Origin: Balneatrix alpica DSM 16621
GTDB taxonomy: Bacteria; Pseudomonadota; Gammaproteobacteria; Pseudomonadales; Balneatricaceae
NCBI RefSeq assembly: GCF_000619885.1
Contig: NZ_KK211040.1
Span: 186,001-250,000, forward strand
Direction: 5' to 3'
DNA: 64,000 nt
Shown here: piece after piece, positions 9,560 through 17,808 of the stretch
How positions within the stretch are numbered: the stretch's first letter is position 1
Layout: every line of letters begins with the position of its first letter
Made by a program: the position numbers and the translations under genes
The notes under the pieces: generated by a model
The model's database searches: none
Told to the model about the DNA's origin: nothing
What the model saw: only the letters and a program-made list of their open reading frames with translations

Positions 9560-10618
9560 ATGACCATGACCTCCCCCGACAACAAGCCCTCTCTCAGTTA
9601 TAAAGACGCTGGTGTCGACATTGATGCCGGCAACGCCCTGGTAGAACGTATTAAAGGCGTTGCCAAGCGCACCAAGCGTCCAGAAGTACTGGGCGGGCTG
9701 GGTGGCTTTGGCGCCCTCTGTGAAATCCCTGCTGGTTACCGCCAACCCGTGCTGGTTTCTGGCACTGACGGTGTGGGCACCAAGCTGCGTTTAGCCATGG
9801 ATCTGGGCAAGCACGACAGTATCGGTATCGACCTGGTGGCCATGTGCGTGAATGACCTGGTGGTTGCGGGTGCCGAACCACTGTTCTTCCTGGACTACTA
9901 TGCAACCGGCAAACTCAATGTTGATATCGCTGCCCGTGTGGTCACCGGCATTGGTGAAGGTTGTGAACAGGCCGGCTGTGCGCTAGTAGGCGGCGAAACC
10001 GCTGAAATGCCCGGCATGTATGAGGGAGAAGACTACGATCTGGCCGGTTTCTGTGTCGGCGTGGTGGAAAAAAGCGACATTATTGATGGCAGTAAAGTGG
10101 CGGAAGGCGATGCGCTGATCGCCCTGGCCTCCAGCGGCCCGCACTCCAATGGTTACTCTTTGATTCGCAAAATCCTCAGCGTCAGCGGCGCCAACCCTGA
10201 ACAGCCTCTGGCCGGCAGTGATGCCAGCCTGGCTGATGCGCTGATGCAACCTACCCGCATTTACGTCAAGCAGCTACTGCAACTGATCAAGCAGGTGGAT
10301 GTGCGTGCCCTGGCCCACATTACTGGCGGCGGTTTGCTGGAAAACATTCCCCGTGTGCTGCCCGCCAACAGTAAAGCGGTGCTGGATAGCCAAAGCTGGC
10401 AACTGCCACCTGTCTTCCAGTGGCTGCAACAGGCTGGCAATGTCGAAATGCGTGAAATGTACCGCACCTTTAACTGCGGGGTGGGCATGGTCATCTGCGT
10501 GCCCCAAGCACAAGTCGATGCAGCCCTGGCTCAGCTGCAAGCGGCTGGCGAGCAAGCCTGGGTAATTGGCCGTATTGAGGCGGCCCAGGCAGGCGAAGAA
10601 CAGGTGGAGATGCGCTAA
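9560..10618 (+). CDS. purM: phosphoribosylformylglycinamidine cyclo-ligase
   Basis: PurM (AIR synthetase) closes the imidazole ring in de novo purine synthesis, converting FGAM and ATP to aminoimidazole ribotide. At 352 residues it is close to E. coli PurM (345). Key motifs are [14 protein letters not shown] at the N-terminus, [12 protein letters not shown] (about 70-81), [19 protein letters not shown] (about 95-113), [11 protein letters not shown] near 147 and [16 protein letters not shown] near 253. ATG 9566 is an alternative start two codons downstream. It is immediately followed by purN and diverges from DUF2066. I see no convincing PurR operator. Confidence 0.97.
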   Translation: MTMTSPDNKPSLSYKDAGVDIDAGNALVERIKGVAKRTKRPEVLGGLGGFGALCEIPAGYRQPVLVSGTDGVGTKLRLAMDLGKHDSIGIDLVAMCVNDLVVAGAEPLFFLDYYATGKLNVDIAARVVTGIGEGCEQAGCALVGGETAEMPGMYEGEDYDLAGFCVGVVEKSDIIDGSKVAEGDALIALASSGPHSNGYSLIRKILSVSGANPEQPLAGSDASLADALMQPTRIYVKQLLQLIKQVDVRALAHITGGGLLENIPRVLPANSKAVLDSQSWQLPPVFQWLQQAGNVEMREMYRTFNCGVGMVICVPQAQVDAALAQLQAAGEQAWVIGRIEAAQAGEEQVEMR

Positions 10619-11263
10619 GTGAAACGTATCCTGGTATTGATTTCCGGCAGCGGCAGTAACCTACAGGCGCTACTGGATATGAGCAGCCAGGATGGTTACC
10701 CCGCCAGCATCGTTGCGGTGATTTCTAACCGTGCCGATGCTTACGGACTGGAGCGAGCACGCCTGGCGGGCGTGCCTGCTCTATGCCTCAACCATCGTGA
10801 CTATGCCAGCCGAGAAGCCTACGACCAGGCCTTGATGGCCTGTATTGATGAGCACCAACCGGATCTGGTAGTACTCGCTGGCTTTATGCGCATTCTGACC
10901 GAAGACTTTACCCGCCACTACAGCGGTCGCCTACTCAACATCCACCCCTCCCTGCTACCCAAATTCAAAGGCCTGCATACCCATGCCCGCGCCTTGGAAG
11001 CCGGAGAGCAATGGCACGGCGCCAGTGTGCACTTTGTCACTGCAGAGTTGGATGGAGGCCCTGTCATTATTCAGGGACGAGTGGCAATTGATGCCCAGGA
11101 CACGGCGGACACTCTGGCACAACGAGTGCACCAAATCGAACACCAAATCTACCCCCAAGCAGTGACCTGGTTTTGTCAGGATCGTCTGCAATGGCGTGAT
11201 GGTCAGGCCTGGCTTGACGGCCAGCCGCTTCCAGCCGAAGGGATACAGGTCGGAGCAAACTAA
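10619..11263 (+). CDS. purN: phosphoribosylglycinamide formyltransferase
   Basis: PurN transfers a formyl group from 10-formyltetrahydrofolate to GAR in purine synthesis. The 214-residue protein starts at a GTG directly abutting the purM stop; GGAG within the purM end serves as ribosome site. The N-terminus ISGSGSNLQALL binds phosphate. The formyltransferase core LAGFMRIL, NIHPSLLPKFKGLHTH and HFVTAELDGGPVI contains the catalytic Asn, His and Asp of the family. The arrangement with purM and the following DUF3108 gene suggests one operon. Confidence 0.96.
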   Translation: MKRILVLISGSGSNLQALLDMSSQDGYPASIVAVISNRADAYGLERARLAGVPALCLNHRDYASREAYDQALMACIDEHQPDLVVLAGFMRILTEDFTRHYSGRLLNIHPSLLPKFKGLHTHARALEAGEQWHGASVHFVTAELDGGPVIIQGRVAIDAQDTADTLAQRVHQIEHQIYPQAVTWFCQDRLQWRDGQAWLDGQPLPAEGIQVGAN

Positions 11264-11264
11264 G

Positions 11265-11969
11265 ATGAAACTGGGCAAGTTGATGGCCACGCTAAGTCTA
11301 AGCTTGGCCAGTTTGATCCCCCTCCAGGGGCTAAGCGATGAACTGAAGCCCTTCCGTGCGGTGTACAGCACTGAGATCGAAGCCGGCGTCAATATGAGCG
11401 CCGAGGCGGTACGCGAACTCAAGCCACTTGGCAATGGTGAGTGGCAACTCTCTATTACCATTTCCAATATGCTCGCCAACCTGCAGGAGAGCAGTCGCTT
11501 CCGTCTCGCTGATCAGCGAGTGCAGCCGCTGGAGTACCGTTACCACCGCAAAGTCTTGAGCAAGACCCGCGATGCCCTCTTAACCTTTGACTGGCAACAG
11601 GGCCATGTACATAACCAAGTCCAAGAACAGCCCTGGAAGATGGACATCCCTGCCGGCACCCAAGACAAAATCAGCTACCAAGCTCAGCTACGTTTGGACC
11701 TATTGCGTGCCAGCGAAAACCTCAGCTACCCCGTAGCGGGAGGCGGTAAGTTGCAACGCTATAGCTTCGAGCAACTTGGACAAGAGCAAATTACCACCCC
11801 TATAGGGCGCTTTGATGCCGTTAAAATACGCCGTATCCAGAACCCCGGCAGCGATCGGGAAACCCTAATCTGGATGGCTCCCGCGCTGGATTATCAGATT
11901 GTTCAGCTGGAATTGATCGAGAAAGAAGACAACAAAGCCTATCGTTTAGTGCTGAAGTCCCTCGACTAA
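11265..11969 (+). CDS. DUF3108 secreted protein
   Basis: This 234-residue protein has a signal peptide (MKLGKLMATLSLSLASLIPL) and then the beta-rich DUF3108 fold, recognisable by FRAVYSTEIEAG near the mature N-terminus and by PLEYRYHRK and KIRRIQNPGSDRETLIWMAP later on. Members are periplasmic and of unknown function. The ATG at 11265 follows GGAG by nine bases and lies just after the purN stop, so it is chosen over in-frame starts inside purN. It is probably the third gene of a purM-purN-DUF3108-YfcL transcript. Confidence 0.88.
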   Translation: MKLGKLMATLSLSLASLIPLQGLSDELKPFRAVYSTEIEAGVNMSAEAVRELKPLGNGEWQLSITISNMLANLQESSRFRLADQRVQPLEYRYHRKVLSKTRDALLTFDWQQGHVHNQVQEQPWKMDIPAGTQDKISYQAQLRLDLLRASENLSYPVAGGGKLQRYSFEQLGQEQITTPIGRFDAVKIRRIQNPGSDRETLIWMAPALDYQIVQLELIEKEDNKAYRLVLKSLD

Positions 11970-11990
11970 CCCGATAACCGTGAGACCCTT

Positions 11991-12257
11991 ATGACCTCTG
12001 CTTTTGTCACCTATGGCGATGATCTTGATGCCAAGTTACGCATCCTCGAAGAGCAGGCCGCCGATGATCAACTCTTTGCCTACGCCTATCTAATGGGCCA
12101 CCTCGGACTCATTACCTGCCAAGAGCTTGAGACCGTCGCCCAATACAATCAGCTAATGGAACAAGCCCTGGCCGAAGGTTTTGCCGTTGATCACCTAAGC
12201 GAAGATGACAAAACGCTGATTAACCAACTATGGCAGCAACTCAAGCAGCCAGGCTAA
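11991..12257 (+). CDS. YfcL family protein
   Basis: This small acidic 88-residue soluble protein resembles E. coli YfcL: a DDQLFAYAYLMGHLGL segment matches the DDELFASGYLRGHLTL of YfcL, and the C-terminal LSEDDKTLINQLWQQL matches in pattern. Function is unknown. It starts 21 bases after the DUF3108 gene and ends just before a strong bidirectional terminator, so it is the likely last gene of the purine-linked transcript. Confidence 0.8.
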   Translation: MTSAFVTYGDDLDAKLRILEEQAADDQLFAYAYLMGHLGLITCQELETVAQYNQLMEQALAEGFAVDHLSEDDKTLINQLWQQLKQPG

Positions 12258-12280
12258 CCCCCTATCTTTTCGCTGCCCAT

Positions 12281-12311
12281 AAAAAAGCCGGACTCAAGAT
12301 CCGGCTTTTTT
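12281..12311. terminator. bidirectional intrinsic terminator
   Basis: AAAAAAGCCGGA at 12281-12292 pairs with TCCGGCTTTTTT at 12300-12311 around a seven-base loop. The A and T runs on both sides make it work for the YfcL transcript and for the convergent pot operon. Confidence 0.9.
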
Positions 12312-12323
12312 GATCAAGGCTGG

Positions 12324-13130
12324 TCAGGCGCGCGCCTGCTCCTTTTCTGCCTTGCGAGCAAACCACCAAGCAACCAACACGGCAATCGCCACGACCGCCA
12401 CAATGAGAGTAGCCAGTGCATTGATCTTAGGGCTCACCCCTAAGCGCACACTGGAAAACACCACCATCGGCAAGGTTGTTGAGCCCGGCCCAGAAACAAA
12501 GCTGGCAATCACCAAATCATCCATCGACAGGGTAAAGGCCAACAGCCAACCCGCCGCCAACGAGGGGGCAATAATAGGCAACGTCACCAGCCAAAAGACT
12601 TTAAAGGGGGGCGCACCTAGATCTAAGGCGGCCTCCTCCAAGGAAGCATCCATTTCTTTTAAGCGCGCACTCACCACAATCGCCACATAAGCAGTACAGA
12701 AGGTCACGTGAGCCATCCAGATGGTCAGGGCGCCACGATCCTGCGGCCACCCCAGTACCTGCCCCATCGCCACAAAGGTCAGCAGTAATGCCAAGCCGGT
12801 GATGACATCAGGCATCACCAGGGGGGCATTAATCATCCCACCAAACAGGGTATGACCACGAAAACGACCAAAGCGAATCAGGGTGAATGCCGCCAGTGTT
12901 CCTAATACCACAGCCGCGGTAGCCGCTGACATGGCAATCTTCAGACTCATCCAGACCGCATCCATCATCTGCCGATCGGCGAATAACTCTCCATACCACT
13001 TAGTAGAGAAGCCAGACCATACCGTGACCAAGCGCGACTCGTTAAAGGAATAACCTATCAACAAGGCAATGGGCAGATAGAGAAAAGTAAAGCCCAGCGT
13101 TAATACCGTCAGAGAAAGTTTATTCTTCAC
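12324..13130 (-). CDS. potI: putrescine/spermidine ABC transporter permease PotI type
   Basis: This 268-residue inner-membrane permease has about six helices and the cytoplasmic coupling segment EEAALDLGAPPFKVFWLVTLP that contacts the ATPase. The IAFT-like LLAFTLSMDDLVIASFVSG stretch is typical of PotC/PotI. A GTG start at 13130 with GGAG at 7 bases is preferred; it gives the N-terminus MKNKLSLTVLTLG and an 11-base overlap with potH. It is the last gene of potG-potH-potI and ends at a strong terminator. Substrate choice between putrescine and spermidine is inferred from resemblance to PotGHI. Confidence 0.88.
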   Translation of the reverse strand: MKNKLSLTVLTLGFTFLYLPIALLIGYSFNESRLVTVWSGFSTKWYGELFADRQMMDAVWMSLKIAMSAATAAVVLGTLAAFTLIRFGRFRGHTLFGGMINAPLVMPDVITGLALLLTFVAMGQVLGWPQDRGALTIWMAHVTFCTAYVAIVVSARLKEMDASLEEAALDLGAPPFKVFWLVTLPIIAPSLAAGWLLAFTLSMDDLVIASFVSGPGSTTLPMVVFSSVRLGVSPKINALATLIVAVVAIAVLVAWWFARKAEKEQARA

Positions 13131-14025
13131 GCTGATTCTCCTCGGCCTGATAACGGTTAAAGAGTGCAATCGGCACCACCAGCAACAGCAGCATAATCAC
13201 CGCTACCGCTGAGGCGATTGGCCAAGCCCGGTTATTAAAAAACTCCTGCCACAGCACCTTACCGATCATCAGAGTATCCGCACCACCCAGCAATGCCGGA
13301 ATCACAAACTCCCCTACCGCCGGAATAAACACCAGCATAGAGCCGGCAATAATGCCGCGTTTGGAGAGGGGCAACGTCACGGTGATAAAGGTTTTCCAGG
13401 GACGCGCCCCCAGGTCTGCCGCGGCTTCCAACAGGCTTAAATCCATTTTGATCAGGTTGGCGTACAGCGGCAGGATCATAAAGGGCAAATAGGCATAGAC
13501 AATCCCGATATAAACCGCCACATCGGTATGCAAAATGGTCAACGGCAAATCTATCACCCCCAGGCTGATCAGGGTGCTATTGACCAGGCCATCACTCTTT
13601 AAAATCCCCATCCAGGCATATACCCGAATCAGGAAAGACGTCCAGGACGGCAAAATGACCAACATCAACAGCACGTTGCGTACCGAAGGGGTACTACGGG
13701 CAATGAAATAAGCCATGGGATAGCCAATCAGCAGACACAAAAGCGTCGAGACAAAGGCCATTTTGACCGAGCTGAGATAGGCTAAAAAATAGAGATCGTC
13801 TTCCAATAGAAAGAGGTAATTGCCCAAATTCAACTGAATATTGAGCACACCCTCTTCGTAGTTAAGCAGATCGGTATAAGGCGGAATGGCGATAGCCGAA
13901 TCCGCCAAACTGATCTTCAGCACAATGGCAAAGGGAATAAAGAAGAACAGCAGCATCCACAAATAGGGTACCGCTATCACCCAGGTTCGGCCGCGCTGCA
14001 AAGCACGCATCAGGGCCGCCATCAT
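13120..14025 (-). CDS. potH: putrescine/spermidine ABC transporter permease PotH type
   Basis: This 301-residue permease has an N-terminal membrane helix (VIAVPYLWMLLFFFIPFAIVL), a periplasmic loop with the NYLFLLEDDLYFLAYLSSVK segment, and then five further helices. The EAAADLGARPWKTFITVTLP coupling loop lies near residue 200. The close match in order and sequence to E. coli PotH supports putrescine transport. Its ATG overlaps the potG stop in ATGA, so the two should be translated together. Confidence 0.9.
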   Translation of the reverse strand: MMAALMRALQRGRTWVIAVPYLWMLLFFFIPFAIVLKISLADSAIAIPPYTDLLNYEEGVLNIQLNLGNYLFLLEDDLYFLAYLSSVKMAFVSTLLCLLIGYPMAYFIARSTPSVRNVLLMLVILPSWTSFLIRVYAWMGILKSDGLVNSTLISLGVIDLPLTILHTDVAVYIGIVYAYLPFMILPLYANLIKMDLSLLEAAADLGARPWKTFITVTLPLSKRGIIAGSMLVFIPAVGEFVIPALLGGADTLMIGKVLWQEFFNNRAWPIASAVAVIMLLLLVVPIALFNRYQAEENQREE

Positions 14026-15167
14026 GATGTCAGCACCACGCCGCTGGCTTCATCCCAGCTCAAAAATACCTGATCACCCCAGGTAGGGCGACGCTGACTG
14101 CGACGTTCCATATTAGCCACGGTGCACAACACCTGTTTCCCACCAGGCAAGAGCACGTGATAAATCGAATGCCCACCCAGGTAAGCAATATCTTTTACCT
14201 GCCCCTGCACCCAGTTATAGGCTTGTGCAGGCTGTTCGCTGGTTAACTGCACTTTCTCCGGACGCACCGCCACACTCACCGCCATCCCAAGGCTGATAGA
14301 GGCATTATGCTCAACTTGCAGAGGTTGACCGAGTTCAGCACTGCTAATCAGCATGCTGCCATCGGCATCAGCGCTCACCACGCCATCAAAGAGATTAACC
14401 GAGCCGATAAACTCGGCCGTCATGCGGCAGTTGGGGTACTCGTAAATATCGGTGGGGGTACCCACTTGGCGAATTTCACCAGCATCCATGATGCCAATGC
14501 GCCCGGCCATGGTCATCGCCTCCTCTTGGTCATGGGTCACCATGACACAGGTCACTCCCACTTTTTCGATGATATCCACGACTTCCAGCTGCATACGAGT
14601 ACGCAACTTTTTATCCAACGCCCCCATGGGCTCATCCAGCAACAGCAATTTGGGATGTTTTGCCAGACTACGGGCAAGGGCCACACGCTGGCGCTGGCCA
14701 CCCGACAACTGATGAGGCTTACGCTTGGCAAACTTTTCCATGTGCACCAGGCGTAGCATTTCTGCCACACGATCCTGGATTTCCGCCTTAGCTAATTTGT
14801 CCTGCTTCAAACCAAAGGCAATATTCTGCTCGACCGACATATGCGGGAACAGGGCATAGGATTGAAACATCATATTGATAGGACGCTGATAGGGCGGCAA
14901 CTTACTCACATCCTGCCCATCCAGCAAAATGCGGCCACTGGTCGGCGTTTCAAAACCAGCTAACATGCGCAACAGGGTGGTCTTGCCACAACCCGAGCCG
15001 CCCAAGAGTGCAAATATCTCTCCTTCGCGGATATCCAGACTCACCTCACAGACCGCTAAGGTTTCGCCAAATTGCTTGGTTACCTTCTCAATCTGCAGCA
15101 GCGCCTTGGGTTCGCTTCCTGTACTGAAGCCTACTCCCCCCGGCGGTTGTTCAGCTGCTGTGGCCAT
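14022..15167 (-). CDS. potG: polyamine ABC transporter ATP-binding protein PotG type
   Basis: This 381-residue ATPase energises the PotH-PotI channel. Walker A is GGSGCGKTT with Lys62, the ABC signature is LSGGQRQRVALARSLA, and Walker B is LLLLDEPMGALDKK. A C-terminal TOBE domain (about 290-380) contains VRPEKVQL. The N-terminal extension MATAAEQPPGGVGFSTG is longer than in PotA and resembles PotG. No periplasmic binding protein gene lies upstream; instead the gene diverges from an HDOD-GGDEF gene. Confidence 0.92.
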   Translation of the reverse strand: MATAAEQPPGGVGFSTGSEPKALLQIEKVTKQFGETLAVCEVSLDIREGEIFALLGGSGCGKTTLLRMLAGFETPTSGRILLDGQDVSKLPPYQRPINMMFQSYALFPHMSVEQNIAFGLKQDKLAKAEIQDRVAEMLRLVHMEKFAKRKPHQLSGGQRQRVALARSLAKHPKLLLLDEPMGALDKKLRTRMQLEVVDIIEKVGVTCVMVTHDQEEAMTMAGRIGIMDAGEIRQVGTPTDIYEYPNCRMTAEFIGSVNLFDGVVSADADGSMLISSAELGQPLQVEHNASISLGMAVSVAVRPEKVQLTSEQPAQAYNWVQGQVKDIAYLGGHSIYHVLLPGGKQVLCTVANMERRSQRRPTWGDQVFLSWDEASGVVLTS

Positions 15168-15353
15168 CGTTTTCCTATTGCCTCCACCCCAATAAAAGTC
15201 TAAGTTTCAAAACACCCCTTTTTCAGGGAAAATGGTGATCCTTTGTGCTTGGCGAACACAATCGCGCAATTATATCAGCGCCTTAGCTTAATGAAATGCA
15301 CCGCGCCAAGATAGTTACAGGGTCTTTAAGCCCATTCAGAGTTGTATATCTTC

Positions 15354-16853
15354 ATGGATCAGCAGTTTGAGCAGCGCTTACAACATTGCACCCAGCTTCC
15401 CTCGCTTCCGACGGTGGTGATGCAGCTAATTGAGGTCGCGGGCAGCGACGATCTGGAACCCGAACAGATCACCGACATTATTTCCAAAGATCCGGCCTTA
15501 GCCGCCAAGGTGATCCGTGTTGCCAACTCTCCTTTGTTTGGCCAACGGCAGAAAACCCACTCTATTCAACAGGCTGTGATTAAGCTCGGTATTAATGCCG
15601 TTTTTTCTTTAGCCCTGACCTTTAGCCTGTCCATGCACCTTCGCCAACGTGCTACGCCAGGACTGGATAGCAATCGCCTCTGGCGCCGCGCCTTTATTGC
15701 TTCCATTGCCGCCCGTACCCTGGGCAGACTCCGCCAGCTCAACAACACTGAAGAGCTGTTTTTAGCCGCGCTATTACAGGATATCGGCGTATTAGCCCTA
15801 TATTCAGTCTGTGAACAAGACTACGCCCAGCTATTACAGGAAGTGAAAACTCACCAGGATATTCTCCGAGTAGAGCGACAGTCCTTTCACACTGACCATA
15901 CTGAGGTTGGGCACTGGTTATTACATCATTGGCGCTTTCCAGAGCTACTCTGCCGAGCCGTGCAGAGCTCAGATGACTTAGCGATTCTGGAAGCGAATGA
16001 GGAGACAGCACAGTTTCTTTCCATCGTGGCGATTTCTGGGCGAATTGCTGATATCTGGCTACTGGGCAATACCCGTCAAGCGGCCTTTGCCGCGATGATC
16101 GCCAATCAAAAACTGATGCAGCTCACCGATGCCGACTTCCAGTTCTTGCTGGATGAAGTCTCCCGGCAAATGGATGATTACAGTCAACTATTTGAAGTCG
16201 AGCTGATCAGCAGCCAATATGCCGCCCAGATTCAAGCAAGTGCCGCTGAGGTGCTAGCCATTCGCAATATCACCTTAGTGCGTGAGATACGCCAAGAACG
16301 ACAACGGGCAGAGTTGCTGCAAGAAAAGAATCGATCACTGGAAGAACAAATCAAGCGCGACAGCCTGACCGGTCTTTATAACCGCCACTATCTGGATCGT
16401 ATTCTGCCAATGGAGTTTGAAGAGGCGAATCAAAATAACTGGCCCCTCACCCTCTTTTTTATCGACCTCGACCACTTCAAACAGGTCAACGATGCCCACG
16501 GCCATCGTACCGGCGACGAACTATTGAAAGCCATTGCCCGCTATCTGCAACGGGAACTACGTCGCTCCGACATTATTACCCGCTATGGTGGTGAAGAGTT
16601 TGTGGTACTGCTACCGGGCACTAATGAAGAAGATGGTTATCAATTGGCTGACCGTTTACGCCAGGGCATTCATAGTATTGAGGTCACATCAGAGCGTGGC
16701 GACACGGTTAGCGTTACCACCTCCATTGGCGTTGCCTGCCACAGCGAACTCCATCCATTCGTTGATGCTGACATGCTAGTGCGGGCGGCAGATAAAGTGC
16801 TCTATGCTGCCAAAGAGGAAGGACGTAATCGCGTTCTCCGACACAAGCACTAA
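15354..16853 (+). CDS. HDOD-GGDEF protein, probable diguanylate cyclase
   Basis: This 499-residue soluble protein has an N-terminal HDOD domain (about 5-205; LPSLPTVVMQLIEV, ISKDPALAAKVIRVANSP), a linker with a coiled-coil-like stretch (REIRQERQRAELLQEKNRS), and a C-terminal GGDEF domain (about 330-495). The active-site motif is GGEEF at 412-416, a functional variant. The product-inhibition motif RxxD is intact at 403-406, five residues before it. It should make c-di-GMP under feedback control. TTG 15342 is an alternative start. It diverges from potG and ends at a terminator. Confidence 0.9.
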   Translation: MDQQFEQRLQHCTQLPSLPTVVMQLIEVAGSDDLEPEQITDIISKDPALAAKVIRVANSPLFGQRQKTHSIQQAVIKLGINAVFSLALTFSLSMHLRQRATPGLDSNRLWRRAFIASIAARTLGRLRQLNNTEELFLAALLQDIGVLALYSVCEQDYAQLLQEVKTHQDILRVERQSFHTDHTEVGHWLLHHWRFPELLCRAVQSSDDLAILEANEETAQFLSIVAISGRIADIWLLGNTRQAAFAAMIANQKLMQLTDADFQFLLDEVSRQMDDYSQLFEVELISSQYAAQIQASAAEVLAIRNITLVREIRQERQRAELLQEKNRSLEEQIKRDSLTGLYNRHYLDRILPMEFEEANQNNWPLTLFFIDLDHFKQVNDAHGHRTGDELLKAIARYLQRELRRSDIITRYGGEEFVVLLPGTNEEDGYQLADRLRQGIHSIEVTSERGDTVSVTTSIGVACHSELHPFVDADMLVRAADKVLYAAKEEGRNRVLRHKH

Positions 16854-16858
16854 ATCCA

Positions 16859-16883
16859 AAAAAAGCGCCTGAGGCGCTTTTTT
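16859..16883. terminator. bidirectional intrinsic terminator
   Basis: AAAAAAGCGCC (16859-16869) pairs with GGCGCTTTTTT (16873-16883) around TGA. It separates the convergent HDOD-GGDEF gene and the cupin regulator. Confidence 0.88.
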
Positions 16884-16917
16884 AATGGGGTCTTGTTATG
16901 AAACCTAACCGACCCTC

Positions 16918-17466
16918 TTAGAGCGAAGGCGGATTATTTGCACTGACAATCACACAGTCTACCTCACCGGGATTGCGGAAACGGTGTGGAATTTGACTAT
17001 CAAAGAAATAACCATCGCCAGGGTGCAATACGCGGCTTTCATCACCCACTGTTAATTCCAGTATCCCCTGGATCACTACCCCCCCTTCCTGTCCTTCATG
17101 CACCAACATATCTTCGCCGGTATCTGAACCAGGAGGATACGTCTCATGCAACACTGACAGGGTTCGATTGGGATGGTTATAGCCCACCAAACGCAGGGCG
17201 ATATTGCCGTGACCAAGATTCGGCAATTCAGCAGATTGATAAAACACCTGTTTTTTCTCTGGCACGTCCAGGGTAAAAAACTGCTGCAAGGACATGGGAA
17301 TACCATCCAACACTTTCTTTAGCGAACTGACAGATGGACTCACCCGATTCTGCTCAATCAAAGAAATAGTACTGTTTGTAACGCCTGCACGTTTCGCTAG
17401 CTCTCGCTGGGATAACCCATGCTGCTTACGCACTTCTTTCAAGCGTGTTCCCACGTCAATGCTCAT
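16918..17466 (-). CDS. XRE-cupin transcriptional regulator, PuuR-like
   Basis: This 182-residue protein has an N-terminal helix-turn-helix (LSQRELAKRAGVTNSTISLIEQNRVSPS, about residues 19-46) and a C-terminal cupin domain (about 105-180; HEGQEGGVVIQGILEL, GDGYFFDSQIPHRFRN). The layout and sequence resemble PuuR, the repressor of putrescine catabolism. The nearby potGHI genes fit a polyamine link, but ald, divergent and closer, is an equally possible target. The ATG at 17466 follows AAGGGCG; a GTG one codon upstream is possible. Confidence 0.85.
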   Translation of the reverse strand: MSIDVGTRLKEVRKQHGLSQRELAKRAGVTNSTISLIEQNRVSPSVSSLKKVLDGIPMSLQQFFTLDVPEKKQVFYQSAELPNLGHGNIALRLVGYNHPNRTLSVLHETYPPGSDTGEDMLVHEGQEGGVVIQGILELTVGDESRVLHPGDGYFFDSQIPHRFRNPGEVDCVIVSANNPPSL

Positions 17467-17719
17467 CACAACGCCCTTGCTTAGTTTTTATCAGCGCAAC
17501 AACCCGTTGAATAATAGTTATTGTCAATTTTTTTAAACAAGTAAAGTTTCACGGATTGGATCAAGGTTTTATCACAAGGCCTAGAGAACACCAAGCCCAG
17601 ACACCGATTAAATGCAGTGAAACAATTGCGATAGCGCAAGGTAATTCCGGCCAATGCTTGAAAAAATTGGCCACGCGTTCTAGATAAAAGACAAATCTAT
17701 TAGCAGACGTCCGCCCAGC

Positions 17720-17737
17720 CACTGTCCACCGACAGTG
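17720..17737 (+). promoter_or_regulatory. leader hairpin 1 upstream of ald
   Basis: A perfect seven-base stem, CACTGTC-CACC-GACAGTG, lies in the transcribed leader of ald. With the second hairpin it suggests a structured untranslated region. No known riboswitch core is recognisable. Confidence 0.45.
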
Positions 17738-17758
17738 ATGACTGAATCAGGCCAAGCG

Positions 17759-17801
17759 TCCTAGTGAGGGGAGCTCCCCTCTTTTTTGCCCTACCTAGGA
17801 G
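17759..17801 (+). promoter_or_regulatory. terminator-like hairpin and possible ribosome-site lock before ald
   Basis: The 16-base palindrome GAGGGGAGCTCCCCTC (17766-17781) is followed by six T, so it can act as an intrinsic terminator 28 bases before the ald start. Flanking TCCTAG (17759-17764) can pair with CTAGGA (17795-17800), which covers most of the AGGAG ribosome site (17797-17801). This allows attenuation or translational control; the signal is unknown. Confidence 0.5.
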
Positions 17802-17808
17802 AAGCTAA

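Larger units (their letters stand above)
17467..17808. promoter_or_regulatory. intergenic region: divergent promoters and ald leader
   Basis: This 342-base gap holds no gene. An imperfect inverted repeat, TTGAATAATAGTTATTGTCAA (17507-17527, compare the two arms), lies in front of the cupin regulator and could be an autoregulatory operator. A good sigma-70 promoter for ald, TTGAAA at 17658-17663 and TAGATA at 17681-17686 with a 17-base spacer, would start a leader of about 115 bases. The leader contains two hairpins, listed separately. Confidence 0.6.

Noticed and set aside
17687-17808. Glycine riboswitch before ald
   Set aside because: The leader is too short for a tandem aptamer and has none of the conserved glycine-aptamer sequence blocks.
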